Below are positions 28,508 to 37,700 of a stretch of DNA of 64,000 nt, piece after piece. The stretch is from contig JAJYAM010000007.1 in NCBI GenBank assembly GCA_021779535.1, forward strand, positions 1 through 64,000. The letters are read 5' to 3'. Every line of letters starts with the position of its first letter. The stretch's first letter is position 1. The notes beneath the pieces are model-generated. The model did no database searches and was not told where the DNA came from. It was given only the letters and a program-made list of their open reading frames with translations. Both the position numbers and the translations under genes were made by a program. This DNA comes from Pseudomonadota bacterium (GTDB taxonomy: Bacteria > Pseudomonadota > Gammaproteobacteria > Steroidobacterales > Steroidobacteraceae).

Positions 28508-29869
28508 TCAGCCGCCGCGCGCGACCTCGAGCGCCTCGGCGAGGCGCTTCACGGCGAACACGCGCATCCCCTCCGGGGGGCGCCGCGGCGCATTCGCCGC
28601 CGCGACGATCGCGGTGCCGAAGCCGTGCTTCGCGGCCTCTTGCAGGCGCTCCTCGCCGAACGGGACCGGACGGATCTCCCCGGCGAGACCGATCTCGCCG
28701 AACGCGACCAGCGAGTGCGACACCGCGCGGTCCTCGAGGCTCGAATGCGCCGCGAGCACGATCGCGAGATCCGCCGCGGTATCGTCGATACGCACCCCGC
28801 CGACCACGTTCGCGAACACGTCCGCGCCCTGGAACCCGAGCCCGCCGTGCCGATGCGCGACCGCGAGCAGCATCGTCAATCGATTGCCGTCGATGCCGAC
28901 CGCGACGCGCCGGGGATTGCCGACGGCGCCCGTGTCGACGAGTGCCTGGACCTCGATCAACAACGACCGGGTCCCCTCGCGCAGCACCGTGACGACGCTG
29001 CCGGAGGCGGGCTGCGGATCGCGCGACAAGAAGATCGCGGAAGGGTTCTTGACTTCCCGCAGGCCCTGCTCGGCCATCGCGAACACGCCGATCTCGTTCG
29101 CCGCGCCGAACCGATTCTTCACCGACCGCAGGATGCGGAAGCGGCTGCCGGTGTCGCTCTCGAAGTACAGCACCGTGTCGACCATGTGCTCGAGCACCCG
29201 GGGGCCGGCGATCTGCCCCTCCTTCGTCACGTGGCCGACGAGCAGCACCGCGGTCCCGCTGCGCTTCGCGTGGCGCACGAGCAACGCGGTGCACTCGCGC
29301 AGCTGCGCGACCGACCCCGGCGCGGACTCGATGCCCTCGGTGTAGGTCGTCTGGATCGAGTCGACGATCAGCACCCGCGCACCGAGCGCGCGCGCCGCCT
29401 CGAGGATCTGCTCGACGCAGGTCTCGGCGAGCAGCCGCGAGGTCGATTCCCCGAGACCGAGGCGCCGGCCGCGCAGCGCGACCTGCTGCAAGGATTCCTC
29501 GCCGGTCGCGTACAGCACCGGTCCGGCGGATGCGAGCGCCGTCGCCGCCTGCAACATCAACGTCGACTTGCCGATGCCCGGATCGCCGCCGAGCAAGGTC
29601 ACCGATCCGGCGACCAAACCGCCGCCGAGCACCCGATCGAACTCTCCCGACCCGGTCGCGACGCGGATCGGCGAGTGCTGCGACTCCGCGGCGAGCGTCG
29701 AAGGCGGCGCCGACTCGAGGCCCGGCCCGCGGCTGCGCCGGTCGGCGCCGGCCGCGGCGGCCGCCGCGACCAGCGTGTTCCACTCGCCGCAGGTGCCGCA
29801 CTGCCCCTGCCACTTCGGCGAGACGCTGCCGCAGCTACCGCAGACGAATACCTCGCGCCCCTTCGCCAT
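28508..29869 (-). CDS. radA: DNA repair protein RadA (Sms)
   Basis: A 453-residue RecA-like helicase that extends recombination intermediates. N-terminal zinc finger CGSCG...CGTCGEW, Walker A GDPGIGKST, the RadA-specific KNRFGAANEIGVF, and a C-terminal Lon-like domain. The start MAKGREVFVCGSCG at 29869 is chosen with AAAGGA 5 bases before it; the track's extra 32 residues are upstream sequence. It converges with the CorC-like gene, 6 bases apart. Confidence 0.97.
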   Translation of the reverse strand: MAKGREVFVCGSCGSVSPKWQGQCGTCGEWNTLVAAAAAAGADRRSRGPGLESAPPSTLAAESQHSPIRVATGSGEFDRVLGGGLVAGSVTLLGGDPGIGKSTLMLQAATALASAGPVLYATGEESLQQVALRGRRLGLGESTSRLLAETCVEQILEAARALGARVLIVDSIQTTYTEGIESAPGSVAQLRECTALLVRHAKRSGTAVLLVGHVTKEGQIAGPRVLEHMVDTVLYFESDTGSRFRILRSVKNRFGAANEIGVFAMAEQGLREVKNPSAIFLSRDPQPASGSVVTVLREGTRSLLIEVQALVDTGAVGNPRRVAVGIDGNRLTMLLAVAHRHGGLGFQGADVFANVVGGVRIDDTAADLAIVLAAHSSLEDRAVSHSLVAFGEIGLAGEIRPVPFGEERLQEAAKHGFGTAIVAAANAPRRPPEGMRVFAVKRLAEALEVARGG

Positions 29870-29904
29870 GCCGATCCTTTCGTGTCGATTTTGTGAGCTT
29901 AGCA

Positions 29905-29935
29905 TTGCCGTGCCCGACGCCCGATCCCCTATACT
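29905..29935 (+). promoter_or_regulatory. Candidate promoter of the kinase-phosphatase-FHA genes
   Basis: TTGCCG and TATACT separated by a long 19-base spacer, ending 33 bases before the kinase ATG in the gap divergent from radA. The -10 is good; the spacing lowers confidence. Confidence 0.4.
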
Positions 29936-29968
29936 GCTGCCGTCGTCGACCGGGGTCATGTCCATTCA

Positions 29969-31399
29969 ATGAGAAAAATCGGGTTGATCGCTGCCGTCGC
30001 CGGGGTCGCGATCGTCGCGCTGACCGTCGCGTTGCGGCTGCTCGGCGAGCACGGCCCCTGGCTCTGGCTCCCCGGCGGCGTGCTGCTCGCCGCCGCGACC
30101 GCGACGCTCGCGTTCACGCAGTTCGGCGCCGGCGGCACCCGCTCGAGCGGGAACGGCGGGCCGCGCCCGCCCGGCGCGGACACGGCCCGGCTGCTCGACA
30201 ATTTCGAACAGCGTTTCGCGGAACTGAAGGCCCGGAAGCCGAACGCGACGGTGCTCGGCGACCTGTACGCGCTCGGCAGCCAGCTCGAACAGCGCGGGCG
30301 CTTGCTGCAGGCGACCGCGGTGTTCCGCCACCTGACCCGCGTCGACGCGAGCTACCGCGACGTCACCGCCCGCCTGCAGCGCTTGATGGACGCCGATCGC
30401 GCCTCGTTGCGATCCGGTCCCGCGCGCAGCCCCGCGCGCGACACCGGCGCGCCGGCGAGCGCCGCGGGTGCCGCCACGCGCCCGGCGGCGGTACCGCGCA
30501 CGGTCGACCCGCCCGCCCCGACCGGGACCGCCGAACCCGAAGCCGGCCCCACCACCGCACCGGCGCAACTCGGCCGCTACCGCCTGGAGCGGGAGATCGG
30601 CCGCGGCGCGATGGGGGTCGTCTACCTCGGCCGCGACCTCGCGATCAACCGGCTGGTCGCGATCAAGGCGATTCCCCTGGCCAGCGAGTTCGGCGAGACC
30701 GAGCTCGCGGAGGCGCGCGCCCGGTTCTTCCGGGAAGCGGAGACCGCCGGTCGCTTGAACCACCCGAACATCGTGACGATCTACGACGTCGGCGAGGAGC
30801 GCGGGCTCGCGTACATCGCGATGGAGTACCTGAAGGGGCAGCACCTGAGCGAATACGCGGCGCCGAGCCGGCTCCTGGAGCCGCGCAAGGTCGTCGATCT
30901 GGTGAAGCGCACCGCCGAGGCGCTGAATTTCGCGCACAAGCAGCAAGTCGTGCACCGGGACATCAAGCCGGCGAACCTGATGTACGATCCGGCGACCGAC
31001 GTGCTGAAGATCACCGACTTCGGGATCGCACGGATCACCGACGCCGGCAGCACCCGCACCGGGATCGTGCTCGGCACCCCTTCGTTCATGTCGCCGGAAC
31101 AGCTCGAAGGACGAACTGTGACCGGCCACTCGGACTTGTTCTCGCTCGGTGTTAGCCTGTTCCAGCTCTTGACCGGGCACCTGCCGTTCACCGCCGACTC
31201 GATGACGGGACTGATGCACCAGATCGCGGAGAAACCGCACCCGTCGTTGCGTGCCTATCGCCCGGACCTGCCCGCGTGCCTGGAATCCGTGCTCGACCGG
31301 GCGCTCGCGAAAGCGCCCACCGCGCGCTTCGACAGCGGCGCGCAGATGGCGATCGCGCTCGAGGATTGCAAGACGCACCTGCCGGGCGGAACCCCGTGA
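29969..31399 (+). CDS. Membrane-anchored serine/threonine protein kinase
   Basis: A 476-residue Hanks-type kinase. Two hydrophobic segments (about residues 4-24 and 31-50) are followed by a soluble TPR-like helical stretch (LLDNFEQRF...DLYALGSQLEQRGRLLQATAVFRHL), an Ala/Pro linker and the kinase domain from about residue 200: P-loop GRGAMGVVYLGRD, VAIK lysine, HRDIKPANLM, DFGIAR and SPEQLEG. All catalytic residues are present. The usual layout has the membrane helix after the kinase; here the hairpin is N-terminal, so TPR and kinase should both be cytoplasmic. It precedes a PP2C phosphatase and an FHA protein, suggesting one signalling unit. Targets are unknown. Confidence 0.92.
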   Translation: MRKIGLIAAVAGVAIVALTVALRLLGEHGPWLWLPGGVLLAAATATLAFTQFGAGGTRSSGNGGPRPPGADTARLLDNFEQRFAELKARKPNATVLGDLYALGSQLEQRGRLLQATAVFRHLTRVDASYRDVTARLQRLMDADRASLRSGPARSPARDTGAPASAAGAATRPAAVPRTVDPPAPTGTAEPEAGPTTAPAQLGRYRLEREIGRGAMGVVYLGRDLAINRLVAIKAIPLASEFGETELAEARARFFREAETAGRLNHPNIVTIYDVGEERGLAYIAMEYLKGQHLSEYAAPSRLLEPRKVVDLVKRTAEALNFAHKQQVVHRDIKPANLMYDPATDVLKITDFGIARITDAGSTRTGIVLGTPSFMSPEQLEGRTVTGHSDLFSLGVSLFQLLTGHLPFTADSMTGLMHQIAEKPHPSLRAYRPDLPACLESVLDRALAKAPTARFDSGAQMAIALEDCKTHLPGGTP

Positions 31400-31436
31400 A
31401 CCCTTCGAGAGCGACGAGACCCACGTGCCGACCACG

Positions 31437-32261
31437 ATGAACTTGCGCGGAAAGATCAGCAGCGTCGCGTCGAGCGACACGGGCAAGGTGCGCGAGCACA
31501 ACGAGGATGCGATCGCCGCCGAGACCGAGATCGGCTTGTTCGTGCTCGCCGACGGCATGGGCGGCTACAACGCCGGCGAGGTCGCGAGCGGGATCGCGGT
31601 GAAGACGATCATGAACCTCGTGCGGGATGCGCTCGCGCGCGAGGACCTCACCGCGAACGACCCCGAGACCGGGCTCAGCCGCCCGAGCATCATCCTGCGT
31701 GACGCAATTCACAGGGCGAACAACATCATCTACCACACCTCGCGAACCCAGCCACAATGCGAGGGAATGGGAACGACCGTGGTCGCCTGCCTGTTCCATG
31801 ACAACCGGATCTCGATCGCGCACGTCGGCGACTCACGGCTGTACCGGCTGCGGGACAACCGCTTCGAGCAGCTCACGCTGGACCATTCGCTGCTGCAGGA
31901 GCTCGTGGACCGTGGCTTCTACTCCCAGCAGGAGGCGCAGCGGGCATCGAACAAGAACTACGTGACTCGCGCGCTCGGCGTCGAGGAGACCGTGCAGGTC
32001 GAAATCAACGAGGACTCCGTGCATCCGCGCGATCATTACCTGCTCTGCTCCGACGGCCTGTCCGACATGCTCGAAGACGAAGATATCCATCTGACGATCA
32101 ATACATTCAGCGATAATCTAGATATGGTCGCCAAGCAATTGATCCAGCTGTCGAATGACAACGGCGGACGGGATAATATTTCGGTGATCATGGCTCGAAT
32201 TGACGAGCCGTTCCCGGCGCGCCGGGGTATATTTAACAGAATACTGGGATGGTTCGGCTAA
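31437..32261 (+). CDS. PP2C-family Ser/Thr protein phosphatase
   Basis: A 274-residue PPM phosphatase with all metal-binding motifs: REHNEDA, LADGMGGYNAGE, AHVGDSRLYRL, LLCSDGLSDML and GGRDNISVIM. It is expected to reverse phosphorylation by the kinase 37 bases upstream. ATG 31437 is chosen; a GTG at 31425 with a nearby GAG is possible and adds four residues. The last 180 bases are clearly less GC-rich than the surroundings. No membrane segment or receptor domain. Confidence 0.92.
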   Translation: MNLRGKISSVASSDTGKVREHNEDAIAAETEIGLFVLADGMGGYNAGEVASGIAVKTIMNLVRDALAREDLTANDPETGLSRPSIILRDAIHRANNIIYHTSRTQPQCEGMGTTVVACLFHDNRISIAHVGDSRLYRLRDNRFEQLTLDHSLLQELVDRGFYSQQEAQRASNKNYVTRALGVEETVQVEINEDSVHPRDHYLLCSDGLSDMLEDEDIHLTINTFSDNLDMVAKQLIQLSNDNGGRDNISVIMARIDEPFPARRGIFNRILGWFG

Positions 32262-32278
32262 CGACACTGGGAGTCTGA

Positions 32279-33010
32279 ATGGCACGCCTGCTGCTTAGTC
32301 TGGACGGTCAAGTCCTCGCGGAATACAACATGAACAAGGAGCGCTACACGATCGGGCGCCTCCCGGACAACGACATCCGGATCGACAACCCGGCGGTGAG
32401 CGGCCACCACTCCCTGATCATCAACATCCTCAACGACTCCTTCCTCGAGGACTTGAACAGCACCAACGGCACCTACGTCAACGGCAAGCTGATCAAGAAG
32501 CACGCGATGCAGCACGGCGACGTGATCACGGTCGGCCATCATCAGCTGCGCTACATCGACAGCCAGGAGGACAACGCGTCGCAGGAGGAATTCGAGAAGA
32601 CGATGGTGATCACCCCGGGCAGCCAGGGTGAGGACCGGATCCGCCGCGTCGGGCAGGCGGTCGATCGCGCGGCGGCGAACGCCGCCGCGGCGGCCGCACC
32701 GCGCAAGCCGGCCGTGGTGGCCGAGGCGGCGGTCGCGCTGCCGAAAGCCAAGCTCCAGGTCCTGAGCGGCGCGTTCGCGGGACGCGAGCTCGAGCTCACC
32801 AAGGCATTGACGACGCTCGGCCGGCCGGGCATCCAGGTCGCCGCGATCACGCGGCGCGCGGAAGGCTACTACATCGTCCACGTCGACAGCGGGAAGGAGG
32901 ACGATTACCCGCTGGTGAACGGCGTCCCGATCGGGCCGCAGGCCCGCAAACTCGCCGACAACGACATCGTGCAGCTCGCCGGCGTGAAAATGGGATTCTT
33001 CGAGAACTAA
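32279..33010 (+). CDS. Double-FHA phosphothreonine-binding protein
   Basis: A 243-residue protein. The N-terminal FHA domain (YTIGRLPDNDIRIDNPAVSGHHSLI...DLNSTNGTYVNG) keeps the Arg, Ser, His and Asn residues that hold phosphothreonine. After a short acidic segment with EEFEKTMVITPG and an Ala-rich linker comes a second FHA-like fold (LQVLSGAFAGRELELTKALTTLGRPGIQVAAITRR...LVNGVPIG) that keeps the fold signals but lacks some binding residues. It likely reads the output of the kinase two genes upstream. Its stop overlaps the alr stop on the other strand. Confidence 0.92.
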   Translation: MARLLLSLDGQVLAEYNMNKERYTIGRLPDNDIRIDNPAVSGHHSLIINILNDSFLEDLNSTNGTYVNGKLIKKHAMQHGDVITVGHHQLRYIDSQEDNASQEEFEKTMVITPGSQGEDRIRRVGQAVDRAAANAAAAAAPRKPAVVAEAAVALPKAKLQVLSGAFAGRELELTKALTTLGRPGIQVAAITRRAEGYYIVHVDSGKEDDYPLVNGVPIGPQARKLADNDIVQLAGVKMGFFEN

Positions 33011-34074
33011 CGACCCTCGACCGCGACCCGCTGGCTGATCCCGCAGAGCAGCTCGTACGGGATCACGCCCGCGGCGGCCGCCACCTCCTCCACCGGCAAT
33101 CCCGGGCCCCACAGCACGACCGGCTCGCCGACCCGGACCGCGGGCTCGAGGTCGGTCGCGTCGATCGCGAGCATGTCCATCGACACCCGCCCCGCGAGCG
33201 GTGCTCGCCGCCCGCGCAGCAGCACCGACCCGGCCGCGCCGGCGCTGCGCGGGTAGCCGTCGCCGTAGCCGATCGCGGCGATCGCGAGCATCGTCGGCCG
33301 CGATGCGACCCAGGCGCCGCCATAGCCGACGCGCGCCCCCGGGCGGATGGCCTTCACCGCGATGACCTGGGACCGGAGCGTCATCGCCGGTCGCAGGCCA
33401 TGATCGGCGCCGACCGCGCCCGGCATCGGCGATGCGCCGTACAGGAGCAGGCCGGGCCGGACCCAGTCCGCGAGCGCGGACGGCAGGTTGAGCAGCGCGG
33501 CGGAGTTCGCGATGCTGCGCTCGCCGGGCAAGCCCCGGGTCGCCGCCTCGAAACACGCGAGCTGCCCCGCGGTCGCGGCGTCGCGCGGCTCGTCGGCGCC
33601 CGCCAGATGGGTGAACGAGTGGACGGGCCCGCGCACCGCGGCGAGCGCGCCGAGCGCCGCGCGGGCCGCCGGGAAATCGGCCGGATCGAATCCCAGCCGG
33701 TTCATCCCGCTGTCGAGCTTCAGCCACACCTTGAAGCTCGCGGGCGCGGCGCCCCGCAGCAACTCGATCTGCGCGGCGCCGTGCACGACCAGGTCGAACC
33801 GGGACGCCGCCGCGGCCTCGCGCTGATCGGCGTCGAACACCCCTTCGAGCAGCACGATCGGCTGCTCGATCCCGGCGTTGCGCAACGCCAGGCCTTCCTC
33901 GACCCGCGCGACCGCGAACGCATCGGCTTGGGCGAGCGCGCGCGCGACCGGCACCAGGCCGTGCCCGTAGGCGTTCGCCTTCACGACCGCCATCACGCGC
34001 GAGCCCTGCGCGCGGGTGCGCACGATGCCCAGGTTGTGCTTGAGCGCGGACGTGTCGATCGTCGCGCTCGCCAT
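33007..34074 (-). CDS. alr: Alanine racemase
   Basis: A 355-residue PLP enzyme making D-alanine for peptidoglycan. PLP lysine in AVVKANAYGHGL, the conserved IGYGDGYPR, and the second-base tyrosine region with GRVSMDMLAIDAT. Start MASATIDTSALKHNL at 34074; the track's 82-residue extension is upstream non-coding sequence. Confidence 0.96.
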   Translation of the reverse strand: MASATIDTSALKHNLGIVRTRAQGSRVMAVVKANAYGHGLVPVARALAQADAFAVARVEEGLALRNAGIEQPIVLLEGVFDADQREAAAASRFDLVVHGAAQIELLRGAAPASFKVWLKLDSGMNRLGFDPADFPAARAALGALAAVRGPVHSFTHLAGADEPRDAATAGQLACFEAATRGLPGERSIANSAALLNLPSALADWVRPGLLLYGASPMPGAVGADHGLRPAMTLRSQVIAVKAIRPGARVGYGGAWVASRPTMLAIAAIGYGDGYPRSAGAAGSVLLRGRRAPLAGRVSMDMLAIDATDLEPAVRVGEPVVLWGPGLPVEEVAAAAGVIPYELLCGISQRVAVEGR

Positions 34075-34145
34075 CGGTCGGATCGGGTGAGACAAGCGGG
34101 AAAGCGCTCCGTCGCTGCGAGAGGCCGGCGTGCCCGGGGGGCGGT

Positions 34146-34173
34146 AGTATAGCGGCGTGCCCGGACGGGCCAA
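34146..34173 (-). promoter_or_regulatory. Candidate promoter of alr
   Basis: Minus-strand TTGGCC and TATACT separated by 16 bases, about 70 bases before the alr start. It lies in the divergent alr/EF-G gap. Confidence 0.5.
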
Positions 34174-34333
34174 ACCGTCCGGCGGGGCGCCGGGTACCGG
34201 GCCGGCGCCGGCCCGTCGATTAAAAAATTTCGACAGGCGCGCGGCGACGTGGCAGACTCCGCGCCCTGGCGCGTTGGGCCGGCCGGCCCGTGCGCTCGTC
34301 TTTCTCAACTCAACAGGCAACGGAAGATCGATT
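34174..34333 (+). other. Upstream region of the EF-G paralogue
   Basis: Contains an AT-rich imperfect palindrome GTCGATTAAAAAATTTCGAC near 34216-34235 (5-bp arms GTCGA/TCGAC), striking in this GC-rich setting. It may be an UP-like element or operator for the EF-G gene. No -35/-10 pair is convincing. Confidence 0.35.
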
Positions 34334-36484
34334 ATGCCCCGTCAAATCCCGCTCTCCGATATTCGCAATATCGGCATCATCGCCCACGTCGACGCCGGCA
34401 AGACGACGACGACCGAGCGAATCCTGTACTACACGGGGCGCAAGCACACGATCATCGACATCCACGACACCAAGGATCTGAAGACGTCGACGACGACCGA
34501 CTACCTCGAGCAGGAACAGAAGCGCGGGATCACGATCCAGAGCGCCGCGGTGTCGGCGTACTGGCGCGGCAAGAAGATCAACCTGATCGACACCCCGGGA
34601 CACGTCGACTTCACGATCGAGGTGAACCGGAGCCTGCGCGTGCTCGACGGCGCGGTCGTCGTGTTCGACGGGGTCGCCGGCGTCGAACCGCAGTCCGAGA
34701 CCAACTGGCGCCTCGCGGACAACTACGGCGTGCCGCGGATCTGCTACGTGAACAAGATGGACCGCAGCGGCGCGAACTTCCTGCGCTGCGTCGACATGAT
34801 CAAGAAGCGCCTCGGCGCCCGGCCGCTGCCGATCCAGATCCCGATCGGGTCGGAGGACAACTTCCGCGGGATGATCGACCTGGTCGAGATGAAGGCGCTG
34901 GTGTGGGACTCGGACGACAAGGATGCGGTCTGGCAGGTGCTCGACGCGACCCCGGACCTCGCCGACACGCTGCACATCACCGTTCCGACCGACCGGCAGC
35001 TGCTCGCGAACGTCGAGAAATTCCGCACGGAGCTCGTCGACACCTGCCTCGAGCAGGACGACGCGGCGATGGAGGCCTATCTCAACGACGGCGCGGTGCC
35101 GTCCGCGGACGTGCTGCGCGCGGCGCTGCGCAAGGGCACCTTGAGTTCGGCGTTCAACCCGGTGCTGTGCGGTTCCTCGTACAAGAACAAGGGGGTGCAA
35201 CAGGTCCTCGACGCGGTCGTCGACTACCTCCCGGCCCCGACCGACGTCGAAGCGATCAAGACCGTCGACGCCGACGGCCATCCGATCGGCGAGCGCAAGT
35301 GCTCGGACGACGAGCCGTTCTCCGCGCTCGCGTTCAAGGTGATCAACGACGCCTACGGCGCGCTCACCTTCGTGCGCGTGTACTCCGGGGTGCTCACCAA
35401 GGGCATGTCGGTGCAGAACACGACCCGCGGCAAGCGCGAGAAGATCGGCCGCATGGTCGAGATGTTCGCGAAGGAAGCGAACGCGATCGAGGAGGCGCGC
35501 GCCGGCGACATCATCGCGTTGGTCTCGCTCTCCGAGACCGAGACCGGCGACACGATGTGCGACGCCGCGAGCCCGGTGATCCTCGAGCGCATGCGCTTCC
35601 CGGACCCGGTGATCAGCGTGTCGGTCACGCCGAAGGTCAAGGCCGAACAGGAGAAGTTCTCGAGCGCGCTCGGCAAGATGGTCCGCGCCGATCCATCGCT
35701 GCACCTCGAGACCGATCGCGAGACCGGCCAGACGATCCTGCGCGGGATGGGCGAGCTGCACCTCGAGGTCACGCTCGACCGGATGCGCACCGAGTTCGGC
35801 GTCGAGGGCAACATGGGCGAGCCCCAGGTCGCCTACCGCGAGACGATCACGCGCAAGCAGGACGAGCAGTACATCCACAAGAAGCAGACCGGCGGCGCCG
35901 GGCAGTTCGCGGAGGTGTGGATCGACTTCGAGCCGCTGCCGCGCGGCACCGGTTTCGAGTTCGTCGACAAGACGGTCGGCGGCTCGGTCCCGAAGGAATT
36001 CGTGCCCTCGGTCGAAAAGGGCTTGAAGGTGCAGAAGGAAGACGGGGTGCTCGCCGGCTTCCCGACCGTGGACTTCCGCGCGACGCTCACCGACGGCAGC
36101 TACCACGACGTCGACTCGAACGCGATGACGTTCGAGATCGCGGCGAAGGCCTGCTTCCGCGAAGCGATCCGCAAGGCCGGGCCGATCCTGCTCGAGCCGG
36201 TGATGAAGGTCGAGACGGTGACGCCGGGCGATTACCTCGGCGACGTGATCGGCGACATCAACCGGCGGCGCGGTTCGATCCAGGACCAGCTCGAGCGCGG
36301 CACCAACATCGCGGTCGTCGCGACGGTGCCGTTGTCGGAGATGTTCGGCTACATCGGGCACCTGCGCGGAATGACGAGCGGCCGCGCCTCGTACACGATG
36401 GAGTTCTCGCACTACGACCCGGTCCCGAGGAACGTCGCCGACGAGGTGATCGCGCAGCGGGCGAAGGCGAAGAACGCCTCCTGA
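34334..36484 (+). CDS. Elongation factor G paralogue
   Basis: A 716-residue translational GTPase with all five EF-G domains: [27 protein letters not shown], the domain [18 protein letters not shown] region and the C-terminal [24 protein letters not shown]. It stands alone, away from any rpsL-rpsG-tuf cluster. Switch I reads [30 protein letters not shown], about five residues longer than classical EF-G (HEGAATMDWMEQEQERG). It may be a second EF-G specialised for translocation or ribosome recycling, or the only EF-G moved out of the str operon; this cannot be settled from the window. ATG 34334 fits the family start ([16 protein letters not shown]). Confidence 0.9.
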   Translation: MPRQIPLSDIRNIGIIAHVDAGKTTTTERILYYTGRKHTIIDIHDTKDLKTSTTTDYLEQEQKRGITIQSAAVSAYWRGKKINLIDTPGHVDFTIEVNRSLRVLDGAVVVFDGVAGVEPQSETNWRLADNYGVPRICYVNKMDRSGANFLRCVDMIKKRLGARPLPIQIPIGSEDNFRGMIDLVEMKALVWDSDDKDAVWQVLDATPDLADTLHITVPTDRQLLANVEKFRTELVDTCLEQDDAAMEAYLNDGAVPSADVLRAALRKGTLSSAFNPVLCGSSYKNKGVQQVLDAVVDYLPAPTDVEAIKTVDADGHPIGERKCSDDEPFSALAFKVINDAYGALTFVRVYSGVLTKGMSVQNTTRGKREKIGRMVEMFAKEANAIEEARAGDIIALVSLSETETGDTMCDAASPVILERMRFPDPVISVSVTPKVKAEQEKFSSALGKMVRADPSLHLETDRETGQTILRGMGELHLEVTLDRMRTEFGVEGNMGEPQVAYRETITRKQDEQYIHKKQTGGAGQFAEVWIDFEPLPRGTGFEFVDKTVGGSVPKEFVPSVEKGLKVQKEDGVLAGFPTVDFRATLTDGSYHDVDSNAMTFEIAAKACFREAIRKAGPILLEPVMKVETVTPGDYLGDVIGDINRRRGSIQDQLERGTNIAVVATVPLSEMFGYIGHLRGMTSGRASYTMEFSHYDPVPRNVADEVIAQRAKAKNAS

Positions 36485-36504
36485 CGGGGGGCTGCTGCGC
36501 GCGG

Positions 36505-36533
36505 TTGCCTGCACCCGCTGGGGTCTATATATT
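36505..36533 (+). promoter_or_regulatory. Promoter of the squalene/hopene operon
   Basis: TTGCCT, 17-base spacer, TATATT, about 55 bases before the squalene synthase ATG. GGAG lies 10 bases before that ATG. The AT-rich TATATATT stands out in the GC-rich gap. Confidence 0.65.
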
Positions 36534-36587
36534 CAAGGGCTTGCGCGCGGGTGGCGCCCCAAAGCGCGAGCCCGGAGACCACACGCG

Positions 36588-37700
36588 ATGCAAACCGGCA
36601 GTGCCGATGACGACTTTCAGCGGGAAATCCTGCCGCATGTCTCGCGCACCTTCGCGCTGACGATCCCGCAGCTGCCGGGCGCGCTGCGCAGCCCGGTGAC
36701 CAATGCGTACCTGCTGTGCCGGATCGCCGACACGATCGAGGACGAGCCGACCATCGCGCCGGACGAGACGCGGCGGTATCTGGAGCGGTTCAAGGAGGTC
36801 ACCGCCGGGCGCGCGGCGGCGGACCCGCTCGCGCGCGAGCTCGACGGACGGCTCAGCGACCAGACGCTGCCCGCCGAACGGGACCTCGTCGCCCACCTCG
36901 CAGGCGTGGTGCGCGTGACCGCGCGGTTCAACGACGCGCAGCGCAGCGCGATCCTGCGCTGCGTCGAACGGATGTGCTATGGGATGCCGCGCTTCCAGTC
37001 GAACGCGAGCCTGCACGGCCTCGCCCGTTCCAGCGACTTGAACGACTACTGTTATTACGTCGCGGGCGTCGTCGGCGAGATGCTGACCGAACTGTTCTGC
37101 GATTACTCCCCCGCGATCGCGCGTCACGGCGAGGCGCTGCGGGCCCGGGCGGTGTCGTTCGCCCAGGGGCTGCAGATGACCAACATCCTGAAGGACGTCT
37201 GGGAGGACCGCAGCCGCGGCGCGTGCTGGTTGCCGCGCGAGGTGTTCGACCGGCATGGCGTCGACCTGTCCGGCCTGCGCGCCGCGCCGCCCGTGCCCGG
37301 CTTCGCCGACGGCCTGCACGAGCTGGTTGCGGTCGCGCACGCACACCTGCGCAATGCGCTGGACTACACCTTGCTCATGCCGCGGGGCGAGACCGGGATC
37401 CGCCGCTTCTGCCTGTGGGCCGTCGGCCTCGCGGCGCTGACCTTGCGCAACATCGATCGGAACCCGGGCTTCACGGCGGGGTCGGAGGTCAAGGTCTCGC
37501 ACGCCGCGGTCGCGATGACGCGGCTGTGCAGCGACCTCGCCGTGCGCAGCAATGCGACGCTGCGCGGCCTGTTCGCGTTCGCGGCGCGCGGCCTGCCGCT
37601 CGCCGAGCTGCCGGCGACGATCGGCGCGCCGGCGCCGGACGCGGAACTCACCGCGGCGGAGGACGCGCAACGGCATCGCTACGGGGGATCGGGCGCATGA
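36588..37700 (+). CDS. Squalene synthase (eukaryote-like, single-enzyme type)
   Basis: A 370-residue head-to-head prenyl synthase. It opens FQREILPHVSRTFALTIPQLP and has aspartate-rich motifs DTIEDEP and NILKDVWEDRSRGACWLPREV, close to the pattern of eukaryotic squalene synthase (DTxED; NIxxDxxED). It is predicted to join two farnesyl-PP and reduce presqualene-PP to squalene. Bacteria often use HpnC, HpnD and HpnE instead; none of these is here. It overlaps the cyclase gene by ATGA, so its product passes directly to Shc. An hpnD-like presqualene synthase is the main alternative. Confidence 0.85.
   Translation: MQTGSADDDFQREILPHVSRTFALTIPQLPGALRSPVTNAYLLCRIADTIEDEPTIAPDETRRYLERFKEVTAGRAAADPLARELDGRLSDQTLPAERDLVAHLAGVVRVTARFNDAQRSAILRCVERMCYGMPRFQSNASLHGLARSSDLNDYCYYVAGVVGEMLTELFCDYSPAIARHGEALRARAVSFAQGLQMTNILKDVWEDRSRGACWLPREVFDRHGVDLSGLRAAPPVPGFADGLHELVAVAHAHLRNALDYTLLMPRGETGIRRFCLWAVGLAALTLRNIDRNPGFTAGSEVKVSHAAVAMTRLCSDLAVRSNATLRGLFAFAARGLPLAELPATIGAPAPDAELTAAEDAQRHRYGGSGA

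Noticed and set aside
34310-36514. 734-residue minus-strand ORF
   Set aside because: Antisense shadow of the EF-G gene, covering exactly its length.
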